Shown here piece by piece: positions 1-11,313 of a stretch of 64,000 bases of DNA; the first letter of the stretch is position 1, and each line of letters starts with the position of its first letter. A program made the translations under genes and the position numbers. Location: NCBI GenBank assembly GCA_037044905.1, contig JBAOKB010000012.1:35473-99472 (forward strand), read 5' to 3'. The notes beneath the pieces were generated by a model that searched no databases, was not told the origin of the DNA, and saw only the letters and a program-made list of their open reading frames with translations. This stretch comes from Hortaea werneckii. Its lineage: Eukaryota > Ascomycota > Dothideomycetes > Mycosphaerellales > Teratosphaeriaceae.

Positions 1-11
1 CTACAGAGCCA

Positions 12-2513
12 ATGCCAACCCCCATCTCCAATGCGGTGCCCGCAGGCTGGTCTGACGCTGCTGATCGTCTACAAGCAGACCGGGTCAGACGTATGGTAAG
101 CAACAAGCCGTATCACATACCGCCGCATGGATTGAAGCCTCAGCCGACCAAAGCAGAGCTTGAGAAGAGAAGCCGGAAGGAAAAGGCTAACGCGCTCCTG
201 AATGCCGAGGTCAATGATCAGAAATCGAAGATGGCTGCCCACGAGGACAGGCTAAAGGAGAAGGCTCCTCGTAGTCCAGAGGAGGAGTTTCGCATTCAAA
301 CTGGTCTCGAGAAGGAGCTTGCGAAATTCAAGACTCCGATTTCGTTGACGGAGGAAGAAAAACGCATTCAACAGCTAGAGGCCGAGCTGGCCAAAACACG
401 AATGCTTGCCGTGGATGCCAGCACCGGCAAGCCAGCCACTGAAGCCGTCAGAGACGAGAAAACGTACGTCGACAAGATTCGGAACTTGCGAGCAGAGCTC
501 GACGTGGCATACAAGCAGAGCTCGGTCCATGCTGAGGAATACATGCATCGGATCAACGGGCTGGAGACTGAGCTGGCCAAGTACAAGGAGACTCCGACCG
601 CGGTGCGCGAGCATGACATGCCGGAACATGATGTTCCCAGGGTACCGAACAAATCGCCTAACCCCACCCACGGAGGCTTCGATGCTGACAAGGCCAAGTA
701 CGTCGATAAGATCAAGAGCCTGAGACAGGAACTCGACAGGACGTTCAAGCAGAGCGCCGTCCAAGGCGAGAAGCACATCGAACGCATCCGCTTCCTCGAG
801 TCCGAACTCGCCAAGAGCCGTCAGCACTCTACTGCACCATCTGCGACTTCCAGCTCCAAATCTGCCAATTCCGTCGGCTCGGCAGATACCAAAGCCAAAG
901 AGGTCCAAGCCGAAGGCGATTTCGACCCGAAGATCTGCGACTTCGCCGCTGCCGATGGCGGGAAATGGTATAAGCAGCCGACTTGCCCTCCGCAGCCTTC
1001 GAAGGAGGAAATGACCCACGCGGAGCAGAAGGCGAGGGATCGGGCGTTGGTGGATGAGGTCAAGGGGATTTATGAGCAGCGTTATGGGACTATTGATGTC
1101 GATCATCGTCAGGCGCAGGAGTCAGAGCCGAAGTCGAGGCAGGAATTGCAGGATCCGCGGTTTATGGAGGATCCGCGGTTTATTGATAATCCCGCTTGGG
1201 AGGAGGCTTTGGAGAAGTATAAGGTGAGAGGTAACTGGTATATGTCTGAGAAGCAGAAGGCTCGTGAGGCCGAGATTGCTGCTCGTCGGGAGAAGGAAGG
1301 TCATCAGACGCAGGTATCATCCACTTCTGTCCAGGACAAGAAGATTGTGGATGATGCTTCGCCTAAGCTCATCCCGACCGGACTGGCCAACCAGCAGAAT
1401 GAGAAAGCGACAACACCAGAAGTCGCTCCCGTCTCCGCCATCGAGTGGGAACACCCTCCACTCTATAAGGTCCTCGCCTACGACTCCGGTAACGACAAAT
1501 TCTCCACTGCCACTACCACCACGCCTGCCTTTTCGGGCGCCACCGTCGAGACCCCGATCTCGATCCCTCAAGCCCTCTCACAGCTCTATCAACCTGCTCG
1601 CTTTGTCCCGCATTTCGCGGAGTTGCAGCAGGAAGGGTTCCAGGTCATCCATGGGACGAGGGATCTTCTCGTTTTCAAGAAGGTCAAGATTGCGAACGAC
1701 ACTTCCTCTGCGAAGGAGGCTGATGCTGCTTCTTCCGGTCAGGCGAGTCTGGTCGACCATGGGCTTATCAAGCCCAAGGAAAATGGTATGGCTGAGGACG
1801 CGGCGAATTTCTACGGTCAGCATGCCCCAAGGAAGGACACGGGCAAGGGATACGATTCGACTTCCCTCGAGTCCGGCAAGATTCTGGTGCCCTACGAGAA
1901 CGCTCTAGCGCAGGAGGCGGCCCAGGCTTACGATGAGAATGCTGCCGCCGAATCTCAACGTTCCCGTCTTCCTTCGGCTGTCAACCCCATCGACGGCTCC
2001 TCCGGTCTCAGCGGCGGCACCCCTCTCTCGGAAGTCTCAACCGGTAACTTCGCCTCCCCGACCGGGTTCGTGAATCACGATCCCATCTTCTCTTCCGCCG
2101 AAGGCGGTCCCAAAGACGATTTCGGCGGCGCTGTCGTCGAAGGCGCTGATACGAAACTCAAGTCCGCTCGGACTCAGGCTCGCGAATTCGATAACGGTGC
2201 TGGTGGTGGTGGTGGTGGGCTCGATTCTTCTCGTCCTTCTCCCCCCGCCGCCACCGCGCGTGTCCGCCGCGAGGAACCGGTCTTCTCCGGGTCGAAGAAA
2301 CGCTGGAACGAGAGGCATGAGCGGCATCATCGCCGTTCCCCTCGTTCACAGTATCAGCGTAAGCGTGGGGGTCTGCTTGGCTGGGTGGTGAAAGTCGGCG
2401 TTAGTGCTGCGGCGGTGAGTTATGTCATTGGCGTTGCCGCCGAGTATTCCCGCCAGGATGTTAGGGAGAGGGAGCGGTTGAGGGGTATTGTTGAGGGGAG
2501 GACGGGGAGATAG
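12..2513 (+). CDS. Coiled-coil protein with C-terminal membrane segment, probably 5'-incomplete
   Basis: This is an open frame of 833 codons to a TAG stop. It opens with charged, Ala/Glu/Lys-rich heptad sequence at about residues 40-280. A segment of roughly 33 residues (LRAEL...ETELAK type) occurs as related copies, indicating a long coiled coil. A more conserved-looking globular stretch lies at about 480-560 (YKVLAYDSGNDKF onward), followed by low-complexity Ser/Gly/Pro sequence. A hydrophobic helix at about 787-811 (GWVVKVGVSAAAVSYVIGVA) near the C-terminus suggests a tail-type membrane anchor. The frame stays open to the left edge, and bases 1-6 read CTACAG, which would fit a 3' splice site. 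The ATG at 12 may therefore be internal and the real start outside the window. I do not recognise a named family. Cytoplasmic or organelle-surface tethering is inference from architecture only. Confidence 0.75.
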   Translation: MPTPISNAVPAGWSDAADRLQADRVRRMVSNKPYHIPPHGLKPQPTKAELEKRSRKEKANALLNAEVNDQKSKMAAHEDRLKEKAPRSPEEEFRIQTGLEKELAKFKTPISLTEEEKRIQQLEAELAKTRMLAVDASTGKPATEAVRDEKTYVDKIRNLRAELDVAYKQSSVHAEEYMHRINGLETELAKYKETPTAVREHDMPEHDVPRVPNKSPNPTHGGFDADKAKYVDKIKSLRQELDRTFKQSAVQGEKHIERIRFLESELAKSRQHSTAPSATSSSKSANSVGSADTKAKEVQAEGDFDPKICDFAAADGGKWYKQPTCPPQPSKEEMTHAEQKARDRALVDEVKGIYEQRYGTIDVDHRQAQESEPKSRQELQDPRFMEDPRFIDNPAWEEALEKYKVRGNWYMSEKQKAREAEIAARREKEGHQTQVSSTSVQDKKIVDDASPKLIPTGLANQQNEKATTPEVAPVSAIEWEHPPLYKVLAYDSGNDKFSTATTTTPAFSGATVETPISIPQALSQLYQPARFVPHFAELQQEGFQVIHGTRDLLVFKKVKIANDTSSAKEADAASSGQASLVDHGLIKPKENGMAEDAANFYGQHAPRKDTGKGYDSTSLESGKILVPYENALAQEAAQAYDENAAAESQRSRLPSAVNPIDGSSGLSGGTPLSEVSTGNFASPTGFVNHDPIFSSAEGGPKDDFGGAVVEGADTKLKSARTQAREFDNGAGGGGGGLDSSRPSPPAATARVRREEPVFSGSKKRWNERHERHHRRSPRSQYQRKRGGLLGWVVKVGVSAAAVSYVIGVAAEYSRQDVRERERLRGIVEGRTGR

Positions 2514-3309
2514 GGTTGATCTTTCGGATCGGGCTCTTGGGGGCTGAGGGAGAAGGAGAGGGAGAAGGGGGAAAAGAATGGGAATGGGGGAATGCTTTTT
2601 TTTTTCTTTCTTGTTTTAAGTTGCTGATGCTTCGAGTACACGAGTTATGAAGTTTATGGGATGGGGAATCACGGGGGAAATAATGGCTCTATGGCGTTTG
2701 TTCATGTCTGCGTGAGGTGCTTTTGCACGTTTGCTCTCCGTCCGTAAGGTAGATGGGAATGGGATGGGATGTCTACACCCAATTACTTTTCTTCTTCCTT
2801 TCTTATTGACTTGTTAATCACTCCCGTAAGAAAATCTTAGACAGTAGAAATGACATGAGCTCTTTACTCTTACAATACTGCCTGCTGTAGTACATGCACG
2901 TAGATGGAAAGGCGAGATCTGCTAAACCAATAGCCGATCGGTGATCGGAATCTCGCCCGGCGATCCGGTTGAGCACTCTCCGGCTTTCACAATGCCCGAT
3001 TAACGCCGATGTCGCGCGCGCGTTCTCTCTCGCGCAAATCTCCCTTGGCCGGAACACTCTGCTCGTCACTGTTATCACTGCCGTCATCCTGTCTTATCTT
3101 CCTCCTTTACCTACCTACGGAGGACCTTCTTCTCTTACGTCCTTTTCTTGGGCCTTTCTTCTTTGGCGCCGTTAAGCCTCTCATCATCCTCAGCCTTTCG
3201 GCGACTCACGAATGCATTCCTAAAAAGGGAAAACAGAAAGAATCGGAGGAGGGTTATCTTGAAAGAGGTGTAATGCGCGGCGAGATTAGAGCACTGGGTT
3301 CGAACGAAT
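2514..3309. other. Intergenic region
   Basis: This is the 3' flank of the coiled-coil gene and the promoter of the next gene. It holds a T-rich run near 2597-2612 and pyrimidine-rich sequence near 3050-3170 of the kind common upstream of fungal starts. No coding gene is supported. Confidence 0.6.
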
Positions 3310-4417
3310 ATGGTTGTCGGAGCCGGAGAGCCTGCTGCTGCTTCTCCAGCACCGACGTCGGTTTCTCGGGTTAATACTTCTGGCAGTATGGATGACGCAA
3401 GTAATAGTAATAGGACTGGTGGTCACCAGCATCAGCAGCATTTGGCCGGCAGTACGCCTTTCAATGCGAAGCCTCTATGGGATGTTCCGGCCTCAATCGA
3501 TGGTGAGATTCGGATGGTGGAGAGGGAGCCGGAGAAGAGGGATTGGAATACGAAGAATTTGGGGCGGAGAGTCGTAGCGGATGCTGCGTGTGCGGCTACG
3601 GCTGGTGGGTTGGTTGCGCCGGTTATTATGACGGTGGATAAGTATGTGATGCCTTTCACGCATTGCTCGGTTGACAGCATGATCTTTCTGCGCTTACACA
3701 GACGGCATTGCTAACCGATCATAATCTTGCAGGGCAATCATCGAGAACGCCTCCGGCAAGAGACAGATGATGGACTCGATCAAAGCCTCCTCCACCGCCT
3801 TCTTCTCCCGCCCCCACCGCTTCCTCACCTCCAAACCCTTCGCCATCATCTTCATGGTCTACAGCGGCACCTACCTCATGGCCAACTCCCTCGACACCTT
3901 CAAGTCCCTGCTCGCCGCCAAACCCGCATCCACCGTCACCAGCGGCCCGTCCAAATTCGCCGCCACCAGCGTCGCCAACCTCAGCCTCGGCTTGTACAAG
4001 GACAGCCAATTCACCAAAATGTTCGGGACCGTCTCCCCCCGCCCGATCCCCCCCGTCACCTACTCCCTCTTCGCTATCCGCGACTGCCTCACCATCTTCG
4101 CCTCCTTCAACTTGCCCCCGCTCATCGCGCCCAACCTCCCCATCTCCGACGCCGCGCAGGCTTACGTCAGCCGCGCTTCCGCCGCCCAGTTCCTCGCCCC
4201 CGCCGCTGTCCAGCTCATCAGCACGCCTTTCCACCTTCTAGGTTTGGATTTGTACAATAGGAACGGCGGCACGGCGCTGAGTGACCGTATGCGGAAAGTC
4301 AGGCTCGATTGGCTTAAGAGCAGTTTTGCCCGCATGGGTCGCATCGTGCCCGCTTTTGGTGTGGGTGGGGTTGTCAATAATCGGTTGAGGGCGAGGCTGA
4401 TGAGGGGGCTGGAGTAA
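3310..4417 (+). CDS. Conserved-looking membrane protein, two exons, function unknown
   Basis: Exon 1 is 3310-3641 and exon 2 is 3733-4417. The intron starts GTATGT and ends TTGCAG, and the join is phase-consistent (AA|G gives Lys). The product is 338 aa. The first 75 residues are Ser/Gln/His-rich and look disordered. The rest is Ala/Pro-rich with several moderately hydrophobic helices, for example around AIIFMVYSGTYLMAN and a C-terminal VPAFGVGGVVNNRLRARLM. This suggests an integral membrane protein with small helices, as in mitochondrial inner-membrane proteins. I cannot name the family. Mitochondrial location and solute-carrier kinship are possible but unproven. Without the intron, both exons would look like unrelated truncated ORFs. 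Confidence 0.75.
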
Positions 4418-6827
4418 GATGCTTTGCGCTTTGCCTTGCCCGCTTTTTGCGGTGGGTTTTCTACCCAGGGCGCCTTCCCCTTGTTTTTCTTTTTTTTTTT
4501 TTTTTCTCCCTTCCACCGGGGAGACAGCCGGTGGTGTTACTACAGAGGTGTCCGTGGAAGTTTTTATGGGCATTTTTTCAACCAGCGTTCATACTGTGGA
4601 TGGATTTGCGGATCGCGTGCAGAGGGGGTTTTTTTTTTTTCTCCATGTGCGTACTCATAATAGATGATAGAGAGACGATTTGCTGGGTCTTCTGAGCGAT
4701 GGCGTTTGTGTGATTTTAGAGAGGGGGTTTGGTATGGGTATGAATTGTAACAATAGAGAAGGGTTTTTTACTAGTAATCGCCACTCATCGGGAATAGAGG
4801 TCTGTCTTCTAAAATTTGATAGGGAGCCCGTCTTTCTCTTTATTCTTTTTTTTTTTTTCTCTTATCTGTCTAGACAGCAAGTCTTGGTGTCTAGACATGA
4901 AGGGAGCCAGGTTGCTGAGGACTTAACGTAGAGTACGGACAAATTGACCAAGAGGGCTCGACGAGAGGACTATTCTATAGCCTTCGCTTACTTTACAAAA
5001 AAGAACACACCGTTTGACATTTAGTGAGACGCTTTGGAAAGTCTCTCTCGATGTATAGATGAAAGAGTCGTCAGAATGCTTCAGGCTAGAGTGCTTATAA
5101 GCGTTGTACTTGAAATATAGCATCGCATTAAAGCCGCTTGCTCAGGGTATACCTCGTCCCGGTTGTTTCCAGGCTGTTGTCTTTGAAGCACGCGTGCAAT
5201 CTTCCTTGGTAATCAGTATACCTCATTTTCTTTAATAGTATATACAAAGCGTACATGTCTCGTCGTGTTCTTGACCTCTCACCATCATCGCTCTGTTCGT
5301 TCTGTATGCGGCAGCTATCCGTATACCGCATTAGGCAACCGCGTCTCGAAAAAGCTGCAGAGGTGGGTTTCGAGATTTCGTTCCTCGCGATCGGATCACC
5401 GGGACCTTTTTACAGCGGCTAAAGAGTGGCGTGGACGGGTACCCAAACGGATACTTCCATACACCACACACACACACACACACACTGACCTCGAGCTTGT
5501 ACGTGCACGCCATCTTGATCATCATCATTCATCAGGTGCTCAGAAACAACTGCGAGGCTAGCCATGTAGTTCTGCTCTTGCCGCTTCCGCGGCGCGTGAA
5601 CGGTAGGTGATGAGAGAACGACTACCGCAAGGCAAGGTTGACTACGGCAGTCTATACGGCATGTAAAAGGAAGGCAACGGGATGTAAATAGGCAAAGGAT
5701 CGAGTCATGTGAGCCGTCTTCTGAATCGAAGCTAACGGGAGGCCTCATACATCATCTGCCCATTCACGATTAATCTGGGTCTTAGACGAATCCTGCATAC
5801 CGTATTTGCGGCTAATGTACCAAGTCGGACAATGGTGCATGCTTGGATATCATGATGTTGTGATATGCTGCTTGAGACGAGAAAGCGTTGGAGGTTGGGA
5901 CGAATATCAAGCTCGATCTCGCTCCGCGCTCTGATCCCCCAAGTATTTCACCATCTGAAATGCAGTTCCGATCTGGAATCTGCACTCGTCTCATGTCGCC
6001 ACTGTCGTGAGATACAAGATATACAGCCTACATATTCTCCGAAACAAGGTGGGCGAGACTTGGTGGGAGAGTGCTAGAACATTGCATGATAAGCTTTATA
6101 CCACCCGCGCTCCGTACCAACAATTCGCATCATCGCTACCAATCTGTCGGGTACGCGTCTGGACACTTATTCAGACTACCTGGTCCGCGCCGCGAAGGCT
6201 ATTCTTGCTTCACCTTTTTCCTCTCTCTCCTTCAAACATAGTACACACTCCCCTATTTTCTTCCCAGGCCATCAATGCTGTTCTACCCATGCTGATGGCA
6301 AATGGAAGTGATTATGATTCAATTGGCGCCACCTGAACAAAATGGTTGGCCCACAAAACAAATTGACTGCCAGGAACGCCCGATTCTAAACCATCGCGCG
6401 CACTTTCAACAACGCCCCGCCGACATTTGACAATCGTGTGTTTACTGGAGCGATTCGTAGGACGAGTGAAACAGGTAGACAAAATAGGGAAGGCGATCGT
6501 CTCATTTCATGGATACCACACGACCAAACGACCCTTCCAATGTTGCAGTCCTCAGTGCAGCGTCGAATGTCACAGCGAGCACAAATTCGTCACCGCTGAA
6601 GACCACTTCGCAACCTGACCATGACCAGGCCGCTCATACCAATAAGTAAGCTATCCAACAGAGAAGCTGGTAAATCGATTGAGGATTGCGGCCCAACGCA
6701 GTCTGAGAGCACCTAATGGAAACCGAAGATGGCATCAGACAACACAGCAATACTCAAGCAACAGCTCGTTCCGTCGCTACCTTCGTCGTGGCGGACGTCG
6801 CCCTACAGCAACATGTCTAAGAGGTGG
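4418..6827. other. Long intergenic region
   Basis: No gene is supported. It holds several T-runs (about 4487-4505, 4628-4640, 4849-4859) and a (CA)n microsatellite at about 5465-5485. Short ORFs here lack codon bias, recognisable domains and matching splice patterns. It lies between two genes whose 3' ends face each other. Confidence 0.5.
5465..5485. repeat. (CA)n microsatellite
   Basis: About ten uninterrupted CA dinucleotides in intergenic sequence. Confidence 0.9.
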
Positions 6828-8055
6828 TCAGTACCTGCAACCCAGTGCAACGGGATGCGAAAGGTCATACAGCGTGTAGTACAGCTTCAGACGCTCATCG
6901 CGCAGCTGATTTCGAGCTCCAGCCAGCATGGCCTGGTACTGTGCTATCGTCATTCTTCCCGGCGCCGGTGCCCCCGTAAAGGGCCATAGCGAGACAGATT
7001 CGATGTGCTGCACTACGTTGCGCATGATCGTGGCACCAAGCGAGGCAGAAGCTATAGCTTTGGGTCAGCCGCCTGCCTAGTGCTTTCCAAGTCTCATTGG
7101 TATTGTCGACGGGGCTTACTTTGATTCCAACGCCCAATCTGCAATCGCAAAGGAGAGTATCGAACGTCGCGGAAGCCTGCATCTACCATGAGAGTTCTCA
7201 GGCGCCTTCCGACCTGCGGATCTTTGCCTAGCCTTCGAAGCTCACTCGTATACCATTGCTGCCACAGATACAAAGGCTCACTCTCATCATATCGCAGCAT
7301 GCCACTATCAGACTGGAAGAAGAACTCAAGCTCCACCATCTGTAACCAACCTGTGTCTGGCCTTAACAGCTTTCTAAGGTCATTGATGTACCCTGGCCAT
7401 CTCGATCCGTTGATGCCGTCACCAAGGAACCTGCTATTGATCAGGTCGAAGGATTCGGGCCGCAGGGCCTCCTCACGACGACGATCTTCTGCGAAGGGCG
7501 CATTCATGTTCCACCTGTACCGGATGTATTCTTGTATCCCTGTGTCGTCATCTTCGTCCTCATCGTCATCCTCAATCCCTTGGCCGAAGTAAATGTCGAC
7601 GCCTGTTACCTTATCTGAAAGTCAGTATGAGCGTTCTCCAATGCCATCGTGCTGTGTCTAGGCTTGCACCCTGCTTGGAGAGCGGCGACTGACCACGCAA
7701 TTCTCCTGCTCTTCTAACAGGCTGTCAATCCATGCTCCTTTCCCAACACCGCATTCCAGCACTTGGAGATCGTCATCCTCGTCTGCAGGCCAGTCTGGAA
7801 CGAGGACAATACGATCATCGAGCACTTCCTGCACGATGTCATTCAACTCGTCAAGGCGCTCCTCTTCTGGCTGATTGTCTGGTCAGCGACGACGACAGTG
7901 GACTTCTATTCAGCAACCACCACAACACTCTGACTCACCTCGTCGACTGGAACGCAGTAGACCCTGTTCTGGAGAGCGAAACGAGAGTATACGCGGTTGT
8001 TGTATGCTACCGTCGAGTCGTCCCGTGGCTGCGGTACCGAACCGCTACTCGGCAT
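6828..8055 (-). CDS. LaeA-like SAM-dependent methyltransferase, four exons
   Basis: The gene reads right to left. Exons are 8055-7939, 7870-7694, 7609-7120 and 7051-6828, giving 335 aa with consistent phases. Exon 1 starts MPSSGSVPQPRDD and ends YCVPVDE, the N-terminal signature (Y..PVDE.E..R) of fungal LaeA-type methyltransferases. Exon 2 carries motif I, LECGVGKGAWIDSL, which binds S-adenosylmethionine. Exon 3 carries VTGVDIYF (acidic ribose-binding Asp), then FDLINSRFLGDG and LLRPDTGWLQMVELE. The C-terminus has the AGARNQLRDERLKLYYTLYD segment typical of the family's last helix and strand. Members include global regulators of secondary metabolism and many uncharacterised enzymes; there is no adjacent biosynthetic cluster to suggest a specific role. 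The exon 2/3 acceptor (ATAAG) and the C-terminal end are the least certain points, since a GTACTG donor overlaps the stop. Confidence 0.8.
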
Positions 8056-10431
8056 TCTCTCGTAGTGGCAGTGACTTGGACAAGGGACCTGTCACACTGC
8101 ACGTGCATGCGTTCTGTTACACGGCAGACTCGACTGCCAGATACAATTCGTTCGGCAACGAAGCGCTCTCTTCGTGCGGTGCGCTGTGCGAACTTGGTCA
8201 GATGAGGAGTCTTGCTTTCCGCATAGTGCTTCGTGCGTCGTCCGAGCCTTACCGACTACAACGCAATGTGGTCTCGAAAACTTAGACTGGCACCGCTGCT
8301 TTTCGACCACAGGTGAAACGTGCTCGGCATGCTATGCGATGCGGTGCGCCGGTCAGCTGGGAAACCGATCAACGGGCTCCGGCCGAGCCAATACAGTTCG
8401 GGTCCATCTCAGCGAACTGGGGCAGGCGATGTTACCATAGCGTTGTGCAGGAGATACTGCACAGGTTGATGCCACTTCCAATCGGCACTTTGATCTCGCG
8501 CTTCCTATCCAATTCACTTCACCTCCCGATCAAAAGACGATCCTGGACCAGAACAAAACTCTCGTTCTTTGCATGTACGAGCACAACTTCCATGTGCATC
8601 TTGCTCGAGACGTCGGCTTGTCATTCCACTTTCTGACTTTGGCACCTGCAGCAGTGGGATTGTGCGGCCCACTTACGGGTCGCTGACTGGAGCCGACGCT
8701 AATAGCAATTAAGGCCTGGGATCATAGCATTAATGCCGCGATTGGAGAGGATTCCCAGGAAAAAATAGCAAGCCCACCTGTCAATCAGGCCGATTCTGGT
8801 GACCTTGCGCAAGGATGCTTCGCTGGTGACATTCCTGCAACAGTCATGGGCTTCTCCGGTTTTCTAGCACAGCCATCACCACTGCCGCGGGCAAGGCTGC
8901 GCTGGCCATGCGCGTTAGCGAAATCCATTATCTAGCTTCATGCACGTTACGCTCCAGGGTCTGTTTCTTCCTGCGACAGCTACCCAGGCTTGTGGTAGGA
9001 TTCCAGAACGTACCGGTTTCGATTTCTTTCGATGGGGGGGTGGGGGGAGGGGTTTTTCGCTTAACGCGTGGGAGGGAAGACCTATAGAACGACCTATAAT
9101 TCATTAACCTCCGAAGGCGATCCTCATTTTACCCCACTGCAATTCTTGCGCCGTCCACATCTACCTATCCACCTTGCAGTGCAATAAAGCTTACCTCTGC
9201 CAATTGCCTGAACTCAACCATGCAATGATTGCGAGGATGATCATTGTGCGGCAGCGGGTATAGTGCGGGTGTGAGTGGACGCATGTCAAAAATTCCCGCT
9301 GTGCTGGGTTACTACTGATGCACGAGAGAAACTATTTGAGCCACTACCACCATCCAACGCACATGCATGAGAAGCACGTGTCGGACGTTCGAATGCCGTA
9401 GCCACCCCTCACAAACCCGAAAGGTATATGGTTGATATCGTCCCAATTAAGGGCCCTAGTGCTTATGTCCTTCTAGGTCCCGATGCGGTCACTTTGGTAA
9501 TGCGGTCACTCTTGGAACAATCCCCGCCCTTCCTGCTACTGTCACTCTAGCTAGCACCTACAAAGCAAAAAACCCCGAGCAATCGCACGCTACTGTACCA
9601 TACGTAGATGCTTGGGAAATCAGGATCGACAGATCCTTACGCAGAATTCCTGCCAGCACAAAGGCAACGCTGTCAACGTGGCTGCTTGTAGATCCTTTCT
9701 TTGCACACCTCTGTCTCTCTCTTTCCAGCAGCAACCCCACCAAATGCTTCCGTCTCTTCCGGCAAAGCGCCACTGCCATGCACTTGGATCCCATCGCATT
9801 TTTACCAACCTTCCTACTATCGTTCACGAAGGGCTTTTCGGAGTCCATCTTGCTGCGCTGCGTTGGACCGGCGATCATCCACTTCGCATACGCAGCTTCG
9901 CCTGCATTCCCGAGCCAATGGGGCTTCCCGCCCGCCAGAAAGGAAAAGACGGTTGATAGCACAGCTGGGGCTTGCATCAGCCAACACTTCCAATCGCTTT
10001 CATGCAAATGTCATCACGGCGAACCTGGGTGCAGGGTCAAGACGCTCTCTCCTACCGTTGTGATGGGTCAGGTGGGGGCAGTGATGGGAGTGCATGCGCT
10101 TTATCTGTGGCGAGAGCTCTGTCTTGATTGGGAAATCTGCAGCACCCTGTTTTGTCCACCGGGTTGATCTCAAATCGGAATCCCGACGCTACAATCCCGT
10201 GATTTGACTCTTGCTGACGTCGTATCCCAATCTCCACTCGATCTCCTCGTCGATGTAGGCAGCTTCATCCATCCGCCAGTGACCTATCAGATCTTCCTAC
10301 CCTATCATATCATTCCTGCCTTCCAAAAAGATACCCCACCCCCCCCCCCCCCCCCCCCCCCCCCCTCCCCCCCTCCCCCCCAATCACTCCTCTGCCTCAA
10401 CCCCAACTTTTGCATAAAACCCCCAAGACCA
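8056..10431. other. Long intergenic region with G- and C-tracts
   Basis: No coding gene is supported. It includes a G-rich tract at 9034-9052 (three G-runs of 4-7 separated by single bases) and the long C-tract listed separately. Short ORFs here occur on both strands in overlapping frames without recognisable motifs. Confidence 0.5.
10334..10381. repeat. Poly-C tract
   Basis: An uninterrupted run of about 27 C (10339-10365) is followed by two shorter C runs separated by single T. It lies directly 3' of the small minus-strand gene, so its transcript would carry a poly-G tract in the 3' UTR. Homopolymer length is error-prone in long-read assemblies. Confidence 0.85.
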
Positions 10432-10937
10432 TCATCCCTTCAACTTCCCGCCCTGCTCAAGCTCCCAAATCCCCCCATTCATCCCCAAACTCCACTTCAC
10501 GAACCCGCCCAGCTTCGCCTGCATCCCTTCCACCATCGTCGCAGCTGCATTATTGATCTTCTGCAGCTCGGTCAACTTCCGATCCTGCCCCTCCCTTTCC
10601 AGTCGTCGCCTCTGCTCTTTCTTCTCAGGCGAGTACCACCATTCCTCCCTATCGCGATCGAGTTGCTCCAGCGCTAGGGAGAGTAATCGGAGGTTCTCGA
10701 GGAGGTCTTCGGGGATGGTTTCTTTGGTCGTGCAGTGGGATTTGTTGGCTTCGTAGTCTGTGTGGATTGTTTGGACGAGGAAGTTGATGCTAGTGGTATT
10801 TACGTATTAGTATTCCCGAGTCATCTGTTGCGGGGTAGGGGGTCGGGCGGGATATCTTACTCCTGGACTGCTGATTCCAAGGGCTTTGGCCAGCGGTCTT
10901 GGGTGGCGATCTGCTTGATACTGCAGATCTGGCACAT
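10432..10937 (-). CDS. Small CxxC protein, two exons, unknown function
   Basis: I found this gene by joining two short frames. Exon 1 is 10937-10861, starting MCQICSIKQIATQDRW. Exon 2 is 10789-10432. The intron runs GTAAGA...CTAG (71 nt) and the join codes Asp (GA|C). The product is 144 aa. It has a CxxC at residues 2-5 and another Cys shortly after the join (NKSHC). A charged helical middle includes DRDREEWWYSPEKKEQRRRLE, followed by a Gly-rich C-terminus ending EQGGKLKG. The unbroken phase across consensus splice sites, the start context and the helical composition support a real gene. I do not recognise the family. The first 26 residues could be part of a metal-binding hairpin, but only one clear CxxC is present. 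Confidence 0.7.
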
Positions 10938-11313
10938 TGTTCTTTTGTTTCGTGGTAGTCGCACTTATCGATGGGGGTTGAGGCGCCCGATTGGTAGTGT
11001 GAGGGGGTGAGATTGGATGGAGCGAGATAGCAGGCAGAGATCGCAACCCTGCGAGTGAACGTGAAGTGTGCACATGCAAAGGAGTCTGAAATGTCTCCCT
11101 TAGACTAGTAGGTGCTTGGCAAAGAGCAAGATTCACCGGGGAGGGAAGTAACTGCTGCCTAGCTTCGGAACCGCCGTGGAACGTAACAATATCTCAAAGA
11201 CGCCAACGAACGCAGCAGGATATTTCCTTGACATCCATTCACATGCGCATGGCAATTGGTGACTGGGGCTTGTGTACCTTGTATACTGGGCAATGACTCC
11301 TATAATCACTCGC

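Noticed and set aside
375..1106. Minus-strand ORFs opposite the coiled-coil gene
   Set aside because: Shadow frames of a GC-rich coding region; no domain or splice structure.
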